Shown in pieces: positions 48,491-48,631 of a stretch of DNA of 48,631 nt; within the stretch, counting starts at the first letter, position 1, and the number at the start of each line of letters is the position of its first letter. A program made the translations under genes and the position numbers. Source of the DNA: an uncultured Christensenella sp. (GTDB lineage: Bacteria; Bacillota; Clostridia; Christensenellales; UBA3700); assembly GCA_910577795.1 (NCBI GenBank), contig CAJTNW010000011.1, positions 1 to 48,631 on the forward strand, written 5' to 3'. The notes beneath the pieces are model-generated. The model was not told the origin of the DNA, ran no database searches, and saw nothing but the letters and a program-made list of their open reading frames with translations.

Positions 48491-48631
48491 ATGATTAAAT
48501 TAAATGGAATTTATAAGGTATACGAAAATGGAACAATAGCGGTAAGAAATGTATCACTAGAGTTCCAGCCAGTAGAAATGGTTGCAATTATTGGTAGCAG
48601 TGGTTGCGGCAAGTCTACTTTATTAAATTTA
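48491..48631 (+). CDS. ABC transporter ATP-binding protein, N-terminal part (runs off the window)
   Basis: The first 47 residues of an ATPase closely like that of 37072-39648: it starts MIKLNGIYKVYENGTIAVRN and reaches Walker A GSSGCGKSTLLNL at the edge. The RBS GGGGGA lies 4 nt before the ATG. The same fused layout as its paralogue is likely but cannot be seen. Confidence 0.85.
   Translation, partial: MIKLNGIYKVYENGTIAVRNVSLEFQPVEMVAIIGSSGCGKSTLLNL
48584..48631 (+). repeat. 48-nt stretch identical to 37165-37212
   Basis: Identical to the Walker A region of the first ABC gene up to the last base of the window, so the identity may go on beyond. Confidence 0.9.

Overview
The window is low-GC DNA (roughly 30% G+C by eye) with dense genes, near-consensus sigma-A promoters (TTGACA, 17 nt, TATAAT) and AGGAGG-type ribosome binding sites. 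It carries a complete spoIIIAA-AH operon, a gerA-type germination operon, KtrAB and a BirA-controlled bioY. This points to an endospore-forming anaerobic Firmicute (Clostridia-like), probably a gut or uncultured lineage. Genus and species cannot be read from the window. Rubredoxin and a CxxC flavodoxin-fold protein agree with an anaerobic life. No rRNA, tRNA, CRISPR array, phage or intact IS element was seen.

Layout. 0-5.2 kb: the tail of an unknown gene, an FMN-reductase-like protein, a GH31 glycosidase on the minus strand, and a copper module (CsoR plus a P1B ATPase with a very Cys/His-rich N-terminus). 5.4-11 kb: GH20 hexosaminidase, a SLOG-fold protein, a 52-aa rubredoxin, bioY with a BirA operator, a membrane protein coupled to rsmI, and an Asn-rich orphan. 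11-20.3 kb: lipoprotein, PAP2 phosphatase and a GH109-like oxidoreductase-fold protein; then a fusion of a GlmU-type acetyltransferase domain to GlmM; then a GH2 beta-galactosidase. 20.4-27.1 kb: an XRE regulator, gerAA-AB-AC and ktrB-ktrA. 27.2-31.6 kb (minus): leuS-serS-tag. 31.9-35.8 kb: an acyltransferase-like/zinc-ribbon membrane protein pair, then a small membrane protein, maf and a divergent MreB-like gene. 36.1-39.7 kb: a leader with a 6-codon ORF, a secreted protein and a MacB-like fused ABC transporter. 39.9-48.2 kb: DUF4363/DUF421, a SpoVB/MurJ-like flippase, a LysM protein, a split TIGR04086-like gene behind a good sigma-E promoter, and spoIIIAA-AH. 48.2-48.6 kb: two copies of a palindrome and the start of a second ABC transporter like the first.

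How the genes work together. The glycosidases (GH31, GH20, GH109-like, GH2) feed hexoses and amino sugars, and the GlmM fusion directs GlcN-6-P towards GlcNAc-1-P for wall synthesis. The last 9 kb is largely a sporulation region. The ABC transporter paralogues with a secreted neighbour, a structured leader and a repeated palindrome look like a small regulated export or signalling module of unknown job.

The most unusual signals are: (1) a 17-nt motif, CAAAAATCGGTATTAAA, dispersed through the window in intergenic DNA and in all three reading frames of genes; (2) the acetyltransferase-GlmM fusion; (3) the ABC paralogues with a 48-nt identical run, a codon-use mosaic and palindromic candidate operators.
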